Assembly (NCBI GenBank): GCA_958415625.1
Contig: CATYZI010000002.1
Location: forward strand, 1 to 64,000
Direction: 5' to 3'
Origin: an uncultured Collinsella sp.
Lineage (GTDB): Bacteria; Actinomycetota; Coriobacteriia; Coriobacteriales; Coriobacteriaceae
Length of the DNA: 64,000 nucleotides
A model generated the notes under the pieces. That model was not told the DNA's origin. It ran no database searches and worked only from the letters and a program-made list of their open reading frames with translations. Of the stretch, positions 34,214 through 43,281 are shown piece by piece. How positions within the stretch are numbered: the stretch's first letter is position 1; each line of letters opens with the position of its first letter. Made by a program: the position numbers and the translations under genes.

Positions 34214-35302
34214 ATGGCTCATCGCTCCGTAATTCCGTTTGGCCCGCAGCACCCGGTGCTGCCCGAGCCGCTTCATCTGGACCTAGTGATCGAGGACGAC
34301 CGCGTCATCGAAGCAATTCCGCAGATCGGCTTTGTGCACCGCGGACTCGAGAAGCTCACCGAAAAGCGCGATATGCATCAGTTTGGCTACATCGCCGAGC
34401 GCATCTGCGGCATCTGCGCCGTGGGCCATAGCTGTGGCTACGCCAGCGCCTGCGAGCGCATGCTCGGCATCGAGGTGCCTGGTCGCGTGCAGTATATCCG
34501 CACCATTCTGCATGAGCTTTCGCGCATTCACTCGCACCTGCTGTGGCTGGGCCTGCTCGCCGATGCCTTTGGCTTTGAGGCGCTGTTCTATCGTTCGTGG
34601 ACGCTGCGCGAGCAGATTCTCAAGATCTTTGAGAGCACTTGCGGCGGTCGCGTGATTCTGTCGATTAACGAGATTGGCGGCCTTAAACACGACATTGAGG
34701 ATTCCGAGCTGGCGGGTATTGTCCAGACGCTCGACGCTATGCGCCCTGACTACGAGGCCGTGGTGCATACATTTTTGGACGACAATAGCTGCGGCGAGCG
34801 CCTGCATAGCGTGGGCGTGATCAGCAAGAAGGACGCGCTGGATCTGTCGATGGTCGGCCCGTTCGGTCGCGCCTCGGGCGTGGATTATGACGTGCGCATG
34901 TTCGGTGACGGTGCCTATGCGGACTTGGCTGCGTTTGAGCCGATTGTTGCCACCGATGGCGACTGTTATGCCCGCTGCCAGGTGCGTTGTGCCGAGGTTA
35001 CGCAGGCCATGGACATTATCAAGGAGCTTGTCGGCAAGATTCCGCACGACGGTATCGGCGGGCGTACCAAGCTCACGCCGGCCGACGGCGCGCGCGGCGA
35101 GGTCGTGATTGAGCAGCCGCGCGGCGAGGCGTATTACTATGTGCGCGGCAACGGCACCAAGAACTTGGACCGTTTCCGCGTGCGCACGCCGACGTCGCAA
35201 AATCTGGCGGGTCTGACGCATGCGCTGCAGGGCGTGCTCCTTGCCAACGTGCCCATGATTATCCTGACCATCGACCCCTGCATTAGCTGCACGGAAAGGT
35301 AG
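34214..35302 (+). CDS. echE: [NiFe] hydrogenase large subunit, EchE
   Basis: A 362-residue catalytic subunit. Both metal-ligand motifs are present: RICGICAVGHS near residue 61 and DPCISCTER at the C-terminus. These four Cys mark a true [NiFe] enzyme rather than NuoD of complex I, in which they are lost. The protein ends five residues after the last motif Cys, so there is little or no C-terminal processing tail, as in some Ech enzymes. AAGGAGG lies 10 nt before the ATG. No maturation (hyp) genes are in the window. Confidence 0.93.
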   Translation: MAHRSVIPFGPQHPVLPEPLHLDLVIEDDRVIEAIPQIGFVHRGLEKLTEKRDMHQFGYIAERICGICAVGHSCGYASACERMLGIEVPGRVQYIRTILHELSRIHSHLLWLGLLADAFGFEALFYRSWTLREQILKIFESTCGGRVILSINEIGGLKHDIEDSELAGIVQTLDAMRPDYEAVVHTFLDDNSCGERLHSVGVISKKDALDLSMVGPFGRASGVDYDVRMFGDGAYADLAAFEPIVATDGDCYARCQVRCAEVTQAMDIIKELVGKIPHDGIGGRTKLTPADGARGEVVIEQPRGEAYYYVRGNGTKNLDRFRVRTPTSQNLAGLTHALQGVLLANVPMIILTIDPCISCTER

Positions 35303-35309
35303 GCGCGGC

Positions 35310-35651
35310 ATGAGCTTACTGACATTTGCCAAGACGGCCTTGGGTTCTATGGTCAAGCAGCCGGTAACGGTGTGCTATCCGCAGGAGAAGCTCGCGGCAC
35401 CCGAGCGCCTGCGCGGGCATATCGTCAACGACATGGACGTGTGCATCTGCTGCGGCATGTGCGCGCGCCGTTGCCCGGCGGGTGCACTTGCGGTCGATCG
35501 CAAGGGCGGAACGTGGTCGATTGACCCGTATGCCTGCGTGGTATGCGGCGAGTGCATCGAGAGCTGCCCCAAACACTGCCTGACTATGGACACCGCCCGC
35601 ACTCCAGTCGCGGCGGACAAGACTCCCACAGTAGAAACCAAGCCGGAATAG
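35310..35651 (+). CDS. echF: Ech hydrogenase ferredoxin subunit, EchF
   Basis: A 113-residue NuoI-like protein with two [4Fe-4S] sites: CICCGMCARRCP near residue 45 and CVVCGECIESCP near 75. It takes electrons from reduced ferredoxin to EchC. It is the last gene of the operon, 8 bp after echE, followed by a hairpin at 35684-35717. Confidence 0.92.
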   Translation: MSLLTFAKTALGSMVKQPVTVCYPQEKLAAPERLRGHIVNDMDVCICCGMCARRCPAGALAVDRKGGTWSIDPYACVVCGECIESCPKHCLTMDTARTPVAADKTPTVETKPE

Positions 35652-35683
35652 CGTTGGGATGGGGCTGGTATAGCGCTGGAATA

Positions 35684-35717
35684 GGGGCCGGTGGGGCAAA
35701 AATGCCCCACCGGCCCC
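35684..35717 (+). terminator. Long GC hairpin after ech
   Basis: A perfect 15-bp stem GGGGCCGGTGGGGCA with its complement around AAAA. There is no T tract. The hairpin at 42699-42722 has the same plan. Confidence 0.7.
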
Positions 35718-35748
35718 GCGCTTAAACGCGCGGTTGGGCTGCCACGAA

Positions 35749-35901
35749 CAAAACTATGCCGGATTACGGGGCTGGATTGCGAATCCCCAACCATACAGAA
35801 AATCGAAAAACAAAACCGCAGGTAGATAGCCTGCCGTTTTTCAAAAAAAGGCTGTATGGATGAGGACTCCGACTTTAGCCCCGTAATCCGGCATAGTTTT
35901 G
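35749..35901. repeat. Modular palindrome, arm type A, copy 2
   Basis: 25-bp perfect arms at 35749-35773 and 35877-35901 containing AAAACTATGCCGGATTACGG. The inner cassette has CCAACCATAC, AAAACCGCAGGTAGA and GCTGTATGG. Region 35718-36379 carries this, the type B copy, companion repeats and no gene that I can see. Confidence 0.88.
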
Positions 35902-35937
35902 AAATAGCACCATATCCGTAGCAGCCCTTGATCTCCC

Positions 35938-35965
35938 GTGGACAGAGGGAAACGGATCATTTTTG
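35938..35965 (+). repeat. 27-bp companion repeat, copy 3
   Basis: GGACAGAGGGAAACGGATCA, then TTTTTG: a diverged copy of the companion repeat, between type A and type B palindromes. Confidence 0.7.
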
Positions 35966-35994
35966 CCTCACGAGGGCTGCCGCGTGACCCGTCT

Positions 35995-36153
35995 GCCACG
36001 AAATGGGCCTATCTACTACGTTTAGGCGGCAGTCCTCGACCACGTCAAGTAATGCGAAATGAAAACCGCAGGTAGAACGCTTGCGGTTTTTCATGAAAAG
36101 CGGCTATGGTCGGGGTATCGAGTCAAACGTAGTAGATGGCCCGATTTCGTGGC
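35995..36153. repeat. Modular palindrome, arm type B, copy 2
   Basis: Arms begin GCCACGAAAT and contain ATCTACTACGTTT, at 35995-36025 and in inverse at 36124-36153. The inner core has AAAACCGCAGGTAGAACGC and GGCTATGGTCGGGG. Confidence 0.88.
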
Positions 36154-36175
36154 GAGCGTTACCAACTGATCCCCC

Positions 36176-36202
36176 GGGGACGGAGGAAAACGGATCATTT
36201 TG
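36176..36202 (+). repeat. 27-bp companion repeat, copy 4
   Basis: GGGGACGGAGGAAAACGGAT followed by CATTTTG, the consensus form. It sits 23 bp past type B copy 2. Confidence 0.8.
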
Positions 36203-36379
36203 ACCTGTTGGCTCCGAGTCGCACCCGTTTTCCTGCGAAAACTTTCGTGTCTCAACTTCGGTGAGACATTTGTCTCACGCCCAAAATCAAATCTGGAACG
36301 TGTGTCACCTGCCCTAATTGTGTCTCATTTCGTAACTTTAGGCTGATGCAAGGTTTGAGACAGTGAGAAGGGAGACGCG

Positions 36380-39300
36380 ATGAGTAAGTACACGAGGGGT
36401 CTCTTGGCGGTGATACTGGCCGTAGTGCTGGTATTGCCGGCTGCAGCATTTGCCATGCTGCCCGAGGCCAACGCCAGGTCCAGCACAGGAATGGACGGAC
36501 CGACGGTGAGCGGACCGACGGTCGTCGACCCCGACACCAGCGGACGCTGGGAAAAATGGGCGGCCGGCCACAGCGGCAATAAGGTGACGACTCAAAACGT
36601 CGGCCGAATCTGGACCGACAAGACGGTTGAGGCAACCGGAGAAAACGAAGTGTCAGATTTTGTGACCACGCTTTCGGCGATGTCCTCGACGTCTAATTCA
36701 ACCGTGACAGTCACCACGCCGCTTGACATCGTGCTAGTGCTGGATGCATCCGGCTCGATGAATGATCCTATGGGCGGCGGCGACAAGACCGAGCGCATCG
36801 AAGCGCTGAAGAACGCAGCGAATAGCTTTATCGATACCATTGCCAAGCAAAACGAGGGTGTCGAGGGCGTGGATAGGCAGCATAAGGTTGCCGTCGTTAA
36901 GTTCGCGGGCGATAAGTCCAACAATATCGGCAACGATACGTATCGTGACAAAGGGTACGTCTACAATAACACGCAGGTTATGAAGGACCTGATTGATTGT
37001 TCCGGCAGCAACGTGAAAGCTCTTAAGGATACAATTGCCGGTATTAAACCCGCCGGTGCCACACGTGCCGATTATGGTCTGGAGCTGGCTAAGGACAGGA
37101 CTTCTGGTCGCAAAGACGCCAAGAAGATTATTGTCTTCTTTACTGATGGTACGCCAACGAGTCAAAGTGAATTCAATCCTACAGTCGCTAACGCTGCCGT
37201 GACGGCTGCCAAGGACATGAAGGACGCCAAGGCCACCGTTTATACCATTGGCATCTTTAAAGATGCGAATCCCAGCGCCGGCGTCCAAGACTCGCAGACA
37301 AGCAAAGAGAACAAATTCATGCAGGCCGTGTCGAGCAACTACCCCAATGCCACGGCATGGAACACTCACGGCACGCGTGCGGAAAACTCCGATTTCTACA
37401 AGTCGGCGACCAATGCCGATGAGCTCAAGAAGGTCTTCGACGACATCTCGCAAGCCATTACGTCGGAGAAGCCTTATCCGACCGAAATTCAGAAGGGCTA
37501 CGAGACCAAGTCCGGTTACATCACGTTTACCGATGAGCTGGGCGACTTTATGCAGGTCGACAGCTTCACCGAGGTCGTCATCAACGGCACGTCGTTTACC
37601 AAGCCGAACAAGATGTTCAACAAAGAAACCAATACCGATACGTATGAGTTCACCGGTAAGGCAAAAGACCTGCTCATCACCGTGCAGCGCGCCGACGATA
37701 AAAATCCCCGAAAGGGCGATATTGTAACGGTCAGCATCCCCGCATCGTTGATTCCGCTGAGCCACTTTAAGACCGTAGACGGCAAGCTTTCGGTCGATAG
37801 CGCTCAGCCTATCCGCGTGAAGTACGCCTCGAGCGTGAAGAAGGACGCGCTCGACAACCTGTTTACGCCCGAGAAGGTCACGGGGCTCAAGGATTACATC
37901 GAGCACAATACGACTGTCGTCGATGGCACCGAGACCGTGAATTTCTACGCGAACAAGTGGAACGGCGGCGAGCTGGGAGATACGGTTGCGACCTTTGAGC
38001 CGGCCGACACCAACCGCTACTACTACTTCCAGAAGCAGACTCCTATTTACACGAATGAGGGCTGCACGAAGCCGGCAACGGGCTCGCTGGATGATAACAC
38101 CACCTATTACTATAAGGATGAGTTTGAGGAGCAGGGTGAGAACGGCGAGGCCAAGTCTACGACCGATGTCATCGCATTCATGGGCGGCGATGCTGCGAAG
38201 TTCGACGGCGCTATTGTTGCTGACAAGAAGAGCGGCAGCCTGTCGTTTAGTATCGGAACCGCGCGCCTGGCCTTTATCGACGAGCTTCATACCACCAAGA
38301 AGAGCGTGGGCGGCAACAACACCGGTACCGCCTCCGACGTGCTCAATCCCAAGTGGAACAACATGTCCGCCAAGGCCGCCGCGACGCACGTCAACTCCTA
38401 CCTGGGCAATAACGGCAAGATCAGTTATAAGTACGACATGACGCCGACGACGGTGGACACCAAGGCGAGCTTTGGCTTGACCAAGGTGCTCGAGGGCCGC
38501 AACTGGACGAAGGAGGACAAGTTTGAGTTTGGGCTGACGTCCGAGGGCAACGCCCCGATGCCCGAGTCCGCGACTGCGACCGTGTTTGCGTCCGTGACCA
38601 AGGACGATCTGAATGACAAGGGCAAGGCGGCCATTAACTTCGGTACGATCGAATACGCCGCACCTGGAACGTATGTCTACAAGGTCAGCGAGAAGAACGC
38701 TGGGACCACGGTTGACGGCGTTGCCTACAGCAAGAACGTCGCGGAGATCACCGTGACGGTGACGCCCAACAAGAAGGGCGAGCTCAGCGCTGACGTGAAG
38801 GTGACTTGGAGCGAAGCAGGCGAGAACGAGTTCAAGAACGTTTACGCTGCGGAGCCTGTTGAGTCCAGCGTTACCGACAAGATTGACGTGACCAAGTCCC
38901 TGACCGGGCGCGATCTTGCGGCCGGCGAGTTCAGCTTTGAGCTGCTCGAAGTCGTGGACAAGGAAGATAAGCCTGTCGAGACCGTCAAGAACGATGCCAA
39001 CGGCAAGGTGACGTTCAGCGCTATCAAGTACACTGAGATCGGTCAGCACACCTACAAGCTGCACGAGGTCAAGGGTGACGCCGGTGGTATTGCCTACGAC
39101 GAAACGGTCTACACCATCGTGACGACCATCAGCGATAACAGCAAGGGCCAGCTGGTTGCCACGCACGAGGTGAAGGGTGCCGAGGATCCCAAGAGCATCG
39201 AGTTCAAGAACGCTTACACCACGAATGCCGCCGAGGCATCGCTTGTGGGTATCAAGAACCTGCAGGCCGTCGACGGCCTGACCCCGGCTGACATCGCCGG

Positions 39301-42300
39301 CAAGTTCACCTTTACCGTGACCGGCGAAGAGGGTGCACCCATGCCCGTGAACGCGAGCGTGCACAACGGCGCCGACGGCAAGGTCGACTTTGGCAAGATC
39401 ACCTTTACGCTCGACGGCCTTAACAAGGCTCTGGGCGAGAAGCCCGAGAAGCGCGAGCACACCTTTACCTACACCGTGACCGAGTCCGGCGAGGTCGCTG
39501 GCGTGACCAACGACGCCAAGCCGTCGCGCGAGGTTTCCTTCACCGTGACCGATGACGGCAAGGGCAATCTGCGCGTGTCCCGCAAGCCGGACGGCAACGC
39601 GGCCTTCACGTTCACTAATACCTATAACGTGACGCCTGACAAGTTCAGCGTCACCGACCAGATCACCGCGACCAAGTCCCTGACCGGGCGCACGCTTGCC
39701 GCCGGCGAGTTCTCCTTCGAGCTGGTCGAGGGCGACAAGGTCGTCGCCAGGGGCACCAATGCCGCCGATGGCACGATCACCATGGACAAGGTCACCTACG
39801 ACAAGCCCGGCAAGCATACCTACACGCTGCGCGAGGTCAACGGCGGAACCACCAGCAAGGGCATCACCTACAGTGACGCCAAGTTCACCATCGAGACCAC
39901 CATTACCGACAACGGCGACGGCACCCTCAGCGCTACGCACGAGCTGAAGGGCGACAAGCCTGCGACCTTCGAGAACACCTACAGCGTGACCCCGACCTAT
40001 GCAGACCTCGACTTTGACCTGAGCAAGGCCATCGACGGCCGCGACTGGACGGATGGGGACGAGTTCAGCTTTACCATCACTTCTCCTGACGGCGCCCCGC
40101 TGCCCGATCCCGCAACCGTGACCGTGAACAAGCACGATGCGAAGGACGGCATCGCTGCCATCAAGTTCGGCAAGATTCACTACACGGCTGCCGGAACCTA
40201 CAAGTACGAGATCCGCGAGAACGCGGGTAGCACGGTCGGCATGACGTATGATACTCATGTCGCGACCGCCGAAGTGACCGTGACCGAGAACGGCGAGGGC
40301 AACCTGAAAGCCAACGTCACCAAGAAGGAAAACGGACGCTTTACTAACAAGTACCGCACTGAGCTCGATTACGTCGCGGCCGGCGGTCTGTGGCTCAGCA
40401 AGTATCTGGACGGCCGCCCCATGACCGAGGGCCAGTTCACCTTTACCGTGACACCCGCTGACGACGCGTCGGCTAGCGCGCTCGGTCTGCTGCCCGGAGC
40501 CAACAACTTCAAGTCTCCTGCAGCGGCAGAGACAACAGTCGGCCTGATCGACATCTTGGCTGGTCATGAGGTTACATTTACGCAGGCTGACGCCGGCAAG
40601 ACCTTCAAGTACACCGTGGCCGAGAAGAACGACCACCAGCCCGGTTACACCTACGATGACGCCGTGCGCACCGTGACGATCGCCATCGCCGACGACACCG
40701 CCGGTACGCTCACTGCCACGACGACCGTCTCCGGTGGTCCCGAGGGCACGCATGAGACGGTCCACAAGAGCGGCGAGAACAAGGTCGAGAAGGCCCTGGT
40801 GCCGTTCCACAACAGCTACAGCGCGACGACCAACACGCCTGGTGGCACCGCTGCTCAGGTTGTCGCAACTAAGACCCTGACCGGTCGCCCGATGGTCGAT
40901 GGCGAGTTCTGGTTTGGTATCGCCTATCAGGGCGAGCTTGTGGAATACAAAAACCTCAAGCCCAACATCGGCGGGCACGTGAGCTTTGATGTGCTGCACT
41001 ATGACACCAAGATGCTTGCTAATCTTGCGGCGGCTGGGCTTGCCCATCGTACCGATAAGGACGGCAAACTTGCTTGGACCATTAACTACACGGCCTACGA
41101 AGATTTATTCGGGCTGCCGAATGGCGTTTCCGCTACAACGTGGAGCTTTGGCTTTAAGGTTATCGTCGTCGACAACGGTGACGGTACCCTGACGGCAACG
41201 GTCGACTACGGTGGCGTTGAGCCCTTGTTCGAGAACGTCTATGGCGCCGATGCTGTTAACGCCGCGCTTGCCGGCACCAAGAAGCTCCAGGCTGCCGAGG
41301 GCCTGACCCCGGCCGACATCACGGGTAAGTTCACCTTTACCGTGACCGCCGACGAGGCGGGTGCCCCGATGCCCGAGCACACGGCCGCAACCAACGACGC
41401 GGCCGGCAACGTGGACTTTGGAAAGATCCACTTTACGCTCGAGGACCTCAACCGCGCCCTGGGCGTGACGGACGACGCAACCGACGAGACTGAAGCCGAT
41501 GAAGCCGAAGCCGATGAGGCGAATGCCGATGAGGCAAAGACCGACGAGGCCGACGTTGACGTTAACGCTGATGAATCCGAGGACGAGAACGAGCCTGCCG
41601 CCGCTACTCCGCGCTCGCACACCTTTACCTACACGGTGACCGAGACCGGTAGCGCCCCTGGCGTGACCAACGATACCAACGCCACGCGCAAGGTTTCCTA
41701 CACCGTGACTGACGACAATGCCGGACATCTGAGCGTCGTGCGCGAGGGCGACGACGGTGCGGACTTCACGTTCACCAACACCTACAGCGTGACGCCCACC
41801 GATTCTGTGGTGACCGACCAGGTCAAGACGGTCAAGCGCCTGACCGGACGCGACCTTGCAGCTGGCGAGTTCACGTTTGAACTGCTCGAGGACGGCGTGG
41901 TTGTCGCGAGCGGCACCAACGACGCCAACGGTACCGTCACGCTGAGCCCGATCCACTACGAGGCACCCGGCACGCACACGTACATGCTGCGCGAGGCTTG
42001 CCCCAACGCACTCGGCCTGTACAAGGGCGTCACCTATGATGGCGCGACCTACACCGTCGTGACCACCGTCTCCGACAACGGCGACGGCACGCTGACCGCG
42101 ACGCACAAGCTTGAGGGAACCACCGAGTCCGCTGGCTTTACCAACAAGTATCACGCCATGCCCACGCAGGTCTCCATCGGCGCCATTAAGGTGCTCGAGG
42201 GACGCGAGCTCAAGAAGGACGAGTTTAGCTTTAAGCTCGTTGGCGAAGACATTGAGTCCACCGTCACCAACGATGCCGATGGCAAGATCAACTTCGACAA

Positions 42301-42685
42301 GTTCGAGTACAGCGAGCCCGGTACGTACGTCTACACCATCAGCGAGGTCAAGGGCGACGAGGCCGGTATGACCTACGACAAGTCCGTCTTTACCGCGACC
42401 GTCAACGTGGTCGACGACGGCGAGGGCAACCTCAAGGCGAACGTCGCCTTTACCAAGGGCGACAAGAGCGTCGAGGGTATCGTGTTCAACAACACGTACA
42501 AGAAGCCCGAGACGCCCGTGCCGACGCCCGACCCCGGCACGCCCAAGACCGTGACGAACATCGTCAAGACGGTCAAGGGTTTCCTGCCCACCACGGGTGA
42601 CCAACAGGCTGCCGCTCTGCTTATGGCATTTGTCATCGCCATGGCCGGCGTCGGAGCCCTAGTCTGGGGTATCCGTAAGCGCTAG
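36380..42685 (+). CDS. Giant sortase-anchored adhesin: VWA domain and ten pilin-type isopeptide repeats
   Basis: A 2101-residue surface protein. It has a signal peptide (1-35), then a von Willebrand A domain about 115-350 with the MIDAS start DIVLVLDASGSMND. Ten Spy0128/FctA-like domains begin near residues 699, 837, 957, 1097, 1214, 1339, 1496, 1632, 1817 and 1936. Each starts with a Lys-containing phrase such as TKSLTGRDLAAGEFSFEL and ends FxNxY with the partner Asn. Nine keep the catalytic Glu in YxxxE; the domain at 1496 does not. An acidic TDE/ADE-rich insert occurs near 1697-1735. The C-terminus is LPTTGD near 2070, a helix and RKR. Such proteins form stretched, cross-linked fibres or pilus tips. 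AAGGGAG precedes the ATG. Confidence 0.92.
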   Translation: MSKYTRGLLAVILAVVLVLPAAAFAMLPEANARSSTGMDGPTVSGPTVVDPDTSGRWEKWAAGHSGNKVTTQNVGRIWTDKTVEATGENEVSDFVTTLSAMSSTSNSTVTVTTPLDIVLVLDASGSMNDPMGGGDKTERIEALKNAANSFIDTIAKQNEGVEGVDRQHKVAVVKFAGDKSNNIGNDTYRDKGYVYNNTQVMKDLIDCSGSNVKALKDTIAGIKPAGATRADYGLELAKDRTSGRKDAKKIIVFFTDGTPTSQSEFNPTVANAAVTAAKDMKDAKATVYTIGIFKDANPSAGVQDSQTSKENKFMQAVSSNYPNATAWNTHGTRAENSDFYKSATNADELKKVFDDISQAITSEKPYPTEIQKGYETKSGYITFTDELGDFMQVDSFTEVVINGTSFTKPNKMFNKETNTDTYEFTGKAKDLLITVQRADDKNPRKGDIVTVSIPASLIPLSHFKTVDGKLSVDSAQPIRVKYASSVKKDALDNLFTPEKVTGLKDYIEHNTTVVDGTETVNFYANKWNGGELGDTVATFEPADTNRYYYFQKQTPIYTNEGCTKPATGSLDDNTTYYYKDEFEEQGENGEAKSTTDVIAFMGGDAAKFDGAIVADKKSGSLSFSIGTARLAFIDELHTTKKSVGGNNTGTASDVLNPKWNNMSAKAAATHVNSYLGNNGKISYKYDMTPTTVDTKASFGLTKVLEGRNWTKEDKFEFGLTSEGNAPMPESATATVFASVTKDDLNDKGKAAINFGTIEYAAPGTYVYKVSEKNAGTTVDGVAYSKNVAEITVTVTPNKKGELSADVKVTWSEAGENEFKNVYAAEPVESSVTDKIDVTKSLTGRDLAAGEFSFELLEVVDKEDKPVETVKNDANGKVTFSAIKYTEIGQHTYKLHEVKGDAGGIAYDETVYTIVTTISDNSKGQLVATHEVKGAEDPKSIEFKNAYTTNAAEASLVGIKNLQAVDGLTPADIAGKFTFTVTGEEGAPMPVNASVHNGADGKVDFGKITFTLDGLNKALGEKPEKREHTFTYTVTESGEVAGVTNDAKPSREVSFTVTDDGKGNLRVSRKPDGNAAFTFTNTYNVTPDKFSVTDQITATKSLTGRTLAAGEFSFELVEGDKVVARGTNAADGTITMDKVTYDKPGKHTYTLREVNGGTTSKGITYSDAKFTIETTITDNGDGTLSATHELKGDKPATFENTYSVTPTYADLDFDLSKAIDGRDWTDGDEFSFTITSPDGAPLPDPATVTVNKHDAKDGIAAIKFGKIHYTAAGTYKYEIRENAGSTVGMTYDTHVATAEVTVTENGEGNLKANVTKKENGRFTNKYRTELDYVAAGGLWLSKYLDGRPMTEGQFTFTVTPADDASASALGLLPGANNFKSPAAAETTVGLIDILAGHEVTFTQADAGKTFKYTVAEKNDHQPGYTYDDAVRTVTIAIADDTAGTLTATTTVSGGPEGTHETVHKSGENKVEKALVPFHNSYSATTNTPGGTAAQVVATKTLTGRPMVDGEFWFGIAYQGELVEYKNLKPNIGGHVSFDVLHYDTKMLANLAAAGLAHRTDKDGKLAWTINYTAYEDLFGLPNGVSATTWSFGFKVIVVDNGDGTLTATVDYGGVEPLFENVYGADAVNAALAGTKKLQAAEGLTPADITGKFTFTVTADEAGAPMPEHTAATNDAAGNVDFGKIHFTLEDLNRALGVTDDATDETEADEAEADEANADEAKTDEADVDVNADESEDENEPAAATPRSHTFTYTVTETGSAPGVTNDTNATRKVSYTVTDDNAGHLSVVREGDDGADFTFTNTYSVTPTDSVVTDQVKTVKRLTGRDLAAGEFTFELLEDGVVVASGTNDANGTVTLSPIHYEAPGTHTYMLREACPNALGLYKGVTYDGATYTVVTTVSDNGDGTLTATHKLEGTTESAGFTNKYHAMPTQVSIGAIKVLEGRELKKDEFSFKLVGEDIESTVTNDADGKINFDKFEYSEPGTYVYTISEVKGDEAGMTYDKSVFTATVNVVDDGEGNLKANVAFTKGDKSVEGIVFNNTYKKPETPVPTPDPGTPKTVTNIVKTVKGFLPTTGDQQAAALLMAFVIAMAGVGALVWGIRKR

Positions 42686-42698
42686 GCACGTCGACAGC

Positions 42699-42722
42699 GC
42701 CCGGGGCCAAAAGGCCCCGGGC
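42699..42722 (+). terminator. GC hairpin after the adhesin
   Basis: GCCCGGGGCC, AAAA, GGCCCCGGGC; no T tract. Confidence 0.6.
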
Positions 42723-42760
42723 GGCCGGCAGGGCTAAATTCCGACCTACTCCTACCCCCA

Positions 42761-42801
42761 GCCGCCACGGAGGCATCTCCCTCCTCCGTGGCGGCACTTT
42801 T
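42761..42801 (+). terminator. Second hairpin after the adhesin
   Basis: GCCGCCACGGAGG pairs with CCTCCGTGGCGGC, followed by ACTTTTG. It is probably the working terminator. Confidence 0.7.
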
Positions 42802-42814
42802 GTGTGCCGGGGGC

Positions 42815-42975
42815 GCCACGAAACCGGCCCATCTACTACGTTTAGCCCCTTACCCCCAACCATGCCAAAAAAACGCGAAGACAAAACCGCAGGTAGAACG
42901 CCTGTGGTTTTGTTCAAAACGAAGGTATGGTCATGGGTATCGCGTCAAACGTAGTAGATGGGCCGATTTCGTGGC
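42815..42975. repeat. Modular palindrome, arm type B, copy 3
   Basis: Arms begin GCCACGAAAC and contain CCCATCTACTACGTTTAG, at 42815-42845 and in inverse at 42946-42975. Core: CCAACCATGCC, AAAACCGCAGGTAGAACGC, GGTATGGTCATGG. Confidence 0.88.
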
Positions 42976-42997
42976 GAGCGGTTCCGGCTGATCCCTT

Positions 42998-43024
42998 GGG
43001 GACGGAGGAAAACGGATCATTTTG
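42998..43024 (+). repeat. 27-bp companion repeat, copy 5
   Basis: GGGGACGGAGGAAAACGGAT followed by CATTTTG, identical to copy 4. Confidence 0.8.
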
Positions 43025-43067
43025 GTCCCGCGAGGCTGGCGGAGGCACTCGTCCAGGGCCGCCCGAA

Positions 43068-43221
43068 CAAAACTATGCCGGTTTACGGGGCTGAGTTACG
43101 AGTCTCCAACCATGCCGATATTCGTGAAAATAAAACCGCAGGTAGACGAGCCGTCATTTTGCAGAAAACGCGGGTATGGATGGGGGTCCTGAGTTTGGCC
43201 CCGTAAACCGGCATAGTTTTG
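43068..43221. repeat. Modular palindrome, arm type A, copy 3
   Basis: Arms 43068-43092 and 43198-43221 contain AAAACTATGCCGGTTTACGG. The inner cassette has CCAACCATGCC, AAAACCGCAGGTAGACGAG and GGGTATGG. It is 60 bp from the response-regulator stop. Region 42686-43281 holds repeats and hairpins only. Confidence 0.88.
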
Positions 43222-43281
43222 AAATGGCCTTAAATCGGTAGCAGCCATTTTGCTATGCCGGAACGGTCGGTCTTCGGGCAA

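Noticed and set aside
30001..35651. Respiratory complex I (nuo) fragment
   Set aside because: EchE keeps both CxxC nickel motifs, and the operon has the six-subunit Ech set rather than nuoA-N.
36734..41047. Minus-strand 1437-codon open frame
   Set aside because: It mirrors the high-GC codons of the adhesin on the other strand, has no domain, and the plus strand has clear pilin repeats.
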